Below are positions 6,071 to 8,311 of a stretch of DNA of 8,311 nucleotides, in pieces. Location: NCBI GenBank assembly GCA_036563245.1, contig DATCMU010000008.1, forward strand, positions 1-8,311. The letters are read 5' to 3'. The notes beneath the pieces are model-generated. The model had not been told where the DNA came from. It was given only the letters and a program-made list of their open reading frames with translations, and did no database searches. Numbering within the stretch: position 1 is the first letter of the stretch; each line of letters begins with the position of its first letter. This DNA is from DATCMU01 sp036563245. GTDB taxonomy: Bacteria; Pseudomonadota; Alphaproteobacteria; Rhizobiales; Devosiaceae. Made by a program: the position numbers and the translations under genes.

Positions 6071-7504
6071 TCACCCTGCGATCATGATGTGCCGTGGTTG
6101 CGTGTAGTCGAGCAGCGACTGCATCGACAGGTCCGTGCCGTAGCCGGAATTCTTTGTTCCGCCGTGCGGCATTTCGGTGGCGAACACGCCGTGTGTATTG
6201 ATCCAGGTGACGCCGTATTCGAGCGCATTGGCAATGTGCATTGCAGCGCCTGCGTCACGCGACCACACGGAGGAGGCCAGCCCGTATTCGGACGCATTGG
6301 CCCATTCGAGCGCCGTTTCCGGCGTGTCGAACGGCGTGATCGTGACCACGGGGCCGAACACTTCCTTCTGCACGATTTCTGCCTCGACCGGCGCCGCGAC
6401 CAGTGTCGGGGCATGGAAGAAACCCGCCTGGTCTGGGACATTGCCACCCGCAACGATGTCGGCGCCTTCGCCGCGCGCGCGCTCGACGAATCCGGCCACG
6501 CGGTCGCGTTGGGCGGCGGTGATGAGGGGGCCGAATTCGACATCGTCGCGCTCAGGCGCGCCATAGACCAGGCTATCGACCATGCCCGCCATCCGGTCGG
6601 TCAGGGCATTGGCGACCTTGCGGTCCACGAAGATGCGGCATGCGGCCGTGCAGTCCTGCCCGGCATTGTAGAAACTGGCTTCTCGCAGGGTCTCCACGAC
6701 CTTGTCCAGGTCGGCATCGGCCAGAACGATCACCGGCGCCTTGCCGCCGAGTTCGAGATGGGTGCGCTTGATGCGCTCCCCTGCCGCCGCCTTGAGCACG
6801 GCGCGCCCGGTGCGTACGTCCCCGGTCAGCGAGATCATGCGCACAAGCGGGTGTGAAATGAGGTGCTGGCCGACATCCGGTCCGTTGCCGCATACCACGT
6901 TGACCACGCCATCGGGCAGGAGGTCGCCGACGATCGCCATCAGAGCAAGCAGGCTCAACGGGGTGTTCTCGGAGGGCTTGATGACTACCGCGTTGCCCGC
7001 CGCGATGGCCGGCGCGAGCTTCCACGCTGCCATCAGCAGCGGATAGTTCCAGGGGGCGACCGCGGCCACCACGCCAACCGGATCGCGCCGCATCATGCTT
7101 GTCATGCCCGACGCGCGATAATCGGCCGCCGCCGTGCCGGGCATGTTGCGCACCGCCGTCCCGAAAAAGCGAAAGACATCGGCGACATTGGCCAGTTCGC
7201 CGGCCTGAACGAAGCGCCGCGGCTTGCCCGCATTGCGCGATTCGACTTCGGCAAGCGTTTCCGCGTTGGCCTCGATCCGGTCCGCAATCGCAAGAAGAAT
7301 GCGGCTGCGCTCGCGTGGCGTGCTCAGCCGCCAACGCGCCAGGGCGCGCTCGGCCACAAGCAACGCGGCATCGATCTGCGCGGGACTGGCCGAAGCGACT
7401 TCGGCAAGTGCCCTGCCCGTGGCGGGCTCGAACGCGGTTTCCGACGGGCCTTGCCCCGCAACGAACTTGCCGTCGATGAACAGGCGGGTTTCAAGAGCGA
7501 GCAT
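6071..7504 (-). CDS. patD: Gamma-aminobutyraldehyde dehydrogenase, PatD/YdcW type
   Basis: This enzyme would oxidise 4-aminobutanal to GABA with NAD+, the second step of putrescine breakdown through transamination. From the chosen start it has 477 residues, close to E. coli PatD. Counting from that start, key sites are APWNY at about 150-154 (Asn153), KPSE with Lys176, LELGG with Glu251 as general base, NAGQDC with nucleophile Cys285, and KEVFGP with Glu381. Blocks recalled as shared with E. coli PatD include IKRTH preceding LELGGKAPVIV, YNAGQDCTAACRI, and the closing PHGG...SGYG...DYT...RH pattern. The ATG at 7504 is preferred because GGAG lies six bases upstream. An ATG at 7552 would add 16 residues with a poorly placed ribosome binding site. 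The gene follows the ABC ATPase by 66 bases, so it is probably co-transcribed. A betaine-aldehyde or other amino-aldehyde preference remains possible. Confidence 0.85.
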   Translation of the reverse strand: MLALETRLFIDGKFVAGQGPSETAFEPATGRALAEVASASPAQIDAALLVAERALARWRLSTPRERSRILLAIADRIEANAETLAEVESRNAGKPRRFVQAGELANVADVFRFFGTAVRNMPGTAAADYRASGMTSMMRRDPVGVVAAVAPWNYPLLMAAWKLAPAIAAGNAVVIKPSENTPLSLLALMAIVGDLLPDGVVNVVCGNGPDVGQHLISHPLVRMISLTGDVRTGRAVLKAAAGERIKRTHLELGGKAPVIVLADADLDKVVETLREASFYNAGQDCTAACRIFVDRKVANALTDRMAGMVDSLVYGAPERDDVEFGPLITAAQRDRVAGFVERARGEGADIVAGGNVPDQAGFFHAPTLVAAPVEAEIVQKEVFGPVVTITPFDTPETALEWANASEYGLASSVWSRDAGAAMHIANALEYGVTWINTHGVFATEMPHGGTKNSGYGTDLSMQSLLDYTQPRHIMIAG

Positions 7505-7570
7505 TTCGATCTCCATGGGCGTCGGTAATTCTGGTTGGCGAGGGGCGGTCATCGGCCGTGCCGTGCCCCT

Positions 7571-8311
7571 TCAGGCGTCGCTGTCCTCGGGGATGACGCG
7601 AATGTGGTCGGGGTCGACGGACAGCCGAACCTCGTCGCCCCGGTCGAAAAGCGTCTCGTGCGGCGCAAGCACCCGGATCTGCTCGCCGCCGAGCCGGATC
7701 ACGTAGCGGTTGCGCGCGCCAAGATAGACGCGGGTGCGTATCTCGGCCTTGACGAGTTGCTGCTCCACGGCCTCGTCCGGCGCCAGCAGCGCGATGTCCT
7801 CCTGGCGTAGCGCGAGGGTGGCGCGGCCGCGCGCCATCTCCTGGGAACCAAGTGGCAGCGTCTGCCCGTCGGCCAGTGTTGCGACTGGACCCGTGGCGCC
7901 GTCGGTGATGGTTGCGGGCAACAGGTTCGCCGCGCCCAGAAAACTGGACGCGAAACGGGTCGCAGGCCGCGCGTAGATTTCGGCGGGGGCGCCTTCCTGC
8001 TCGATGTTTCCCTCGTTGATGAGGATGACCCGGTCCGAGAGGCTGAGCGCTTCCTCCTGGTCATGGGTGACGAACAGGGTGGTCAGCCCGAGCCGCTTGT
8101 GGATGTCGATCAGTTCCACCTGCATGTCTTCGCGCAGGCGAGCATCGAGATTGGACAGCGGCTCGTCCAGAAGCAGAACCTTTGGGCGCGAGACGATGGC
8201 ACGCGCAAAGGCGACGCGCTGCTGTTGCCCACCGGAAAGCTGGCGCGGGCGGCGGTCGGCCAGATGCCCCAACTGCACCGTCTCGAGCGCCTCACGCACC
8301 TTTTCGCGCTG
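7571..8311 (-). CDS. ABC importer ATP-binding subunit, PotA/YdcT type (5' end outside the window)
   Basis: The visible 246 residues are the C-terminal two-thirds of an importer ATPase. The frame is open to the window edge, and the Walker A and Q-loop region lies outside. A GTG at 8299 is simply an internal valine. Seen in order are the ABC signature LSGGQQQR (25-32), Walker B VLLLDEP (45-51, catalytic Glu50), the D-loop SNLD, and the switch histidine in VTHDQEEA (His83). A C-terminal TOBE-type regulatory domain then covers about 130-240. This layout belongs to the polyamine, iron(III) and sugar importer ATPase group. The aldehyde dehydrogenase immediately downstream favours putrescine or another polyamine as substrate, as in E. 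coli ydcSTUV-ydcW. The permeases and binding protein are presumably beyond the right edge. Confidence 0.9.
   Translation of the reverse strand, partial: QREKVREALETVQLGHLADRRPRQLSGGQQQRVAFARAIVSRPKVLLLDEPLSNLDARLREDMQVELIDIHKRLGLTTLFVTHDQEEALSLSDRVILINEGNIEQEGAPAEIYARPATRFASSFLGAANLLPATITDGATGPVATLADGQTLPLGSQEMARGRATLALRQEDIALLAPDEAVEQQLVKAEIRTRVYLGARNRYVIRLGGEQIRVLAPHETLFDRGDEVRLSVDPDHIRVIPEDSDA

Noticed and set aside
4932..6107. Plus-strand open frame of 391 codons
   Set aside because: It is antisense to the whole LysR gene, has no family features and begins in the hydrolase promoter region. It is best explained as a codon-bias shadow.
6573..7334. Alternate-frame minus-strand open frame inside the dehydrogenase gene (253 codons)
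   Set aside because: It is an out-of-frame shadow of the dehydrogenase with no domain features.
8297..8299. GTG start of the ABC ATPase at 8299
   Set aside because: The frame continues to the window edge, and the visible part lacks Walker A, so this codon is an internal valine of a truncated view.

Overview
This is a GC-rich chromosomal window. Every confidently identified protein is of ordinary proteobacterial type, and the protein families and base composition fit an alphaproteobacterium (possibly a sphingomonad or rhizobial relative). That placement is inference from style, not from a marker gene. I found no tRNA, rRNA, CRISPR array, intact insertion sequence or phage module.

Layout. At the left, two plus-strand genes form a likely operon (1-1675): a small two-helix membrane protein of the DUF2798 type, then a DHA2-type multidrug exporter of the major facilitator superfamily. 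Next come about 830 bases with no intact gene (1676-2503). Their minus strand carries what looks like a decayed coding sequence with a visible one-base frame break. From 2504 to the right edge every gene is on the minus strand. Read in the direction of transcription (right to left) these are: the ATPase subunit of a PotA/YdcT-type ABC importer (cut by the window edge), a PatD/YdcW-type gamma-aminobutyraldehyde dehydrogenase, a LysR-type regulator, an exported alpha/beta hydrolase, a TetR-type regulator with a WHG-type C-terminal domain, and a YdeI/OmpD-associated protein.

How the genes work together. The ABC ATPase and the aldehyde dehydrogenase are closely spaced. Their order resembles the E. 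coli ydcSTUV-ydcW (patD) arrangement, which suggests import of putrescine or a related amine coupled to oxidation of 4-aminobutanal to GABA. The LysR gene just downstream may control it. The hydrolase and TetR genes are separated by three bases and form a second unit. In front of the hydrolase lies a short AT-rich promoter region with two perfect inverted repeats, good candidates for the operator bound by the co-transcribed TetR protein. The exporter pair and the YdeI-like gene are generic stress or drug-tolerance functions.

I did not find a convincing undescribed multi-gene system. The points most worth a second look are the palindrome pair at 4905-4942, the decayed coding stretch at about 2059-2500, and the unusual secretion signal on the hydrolase.
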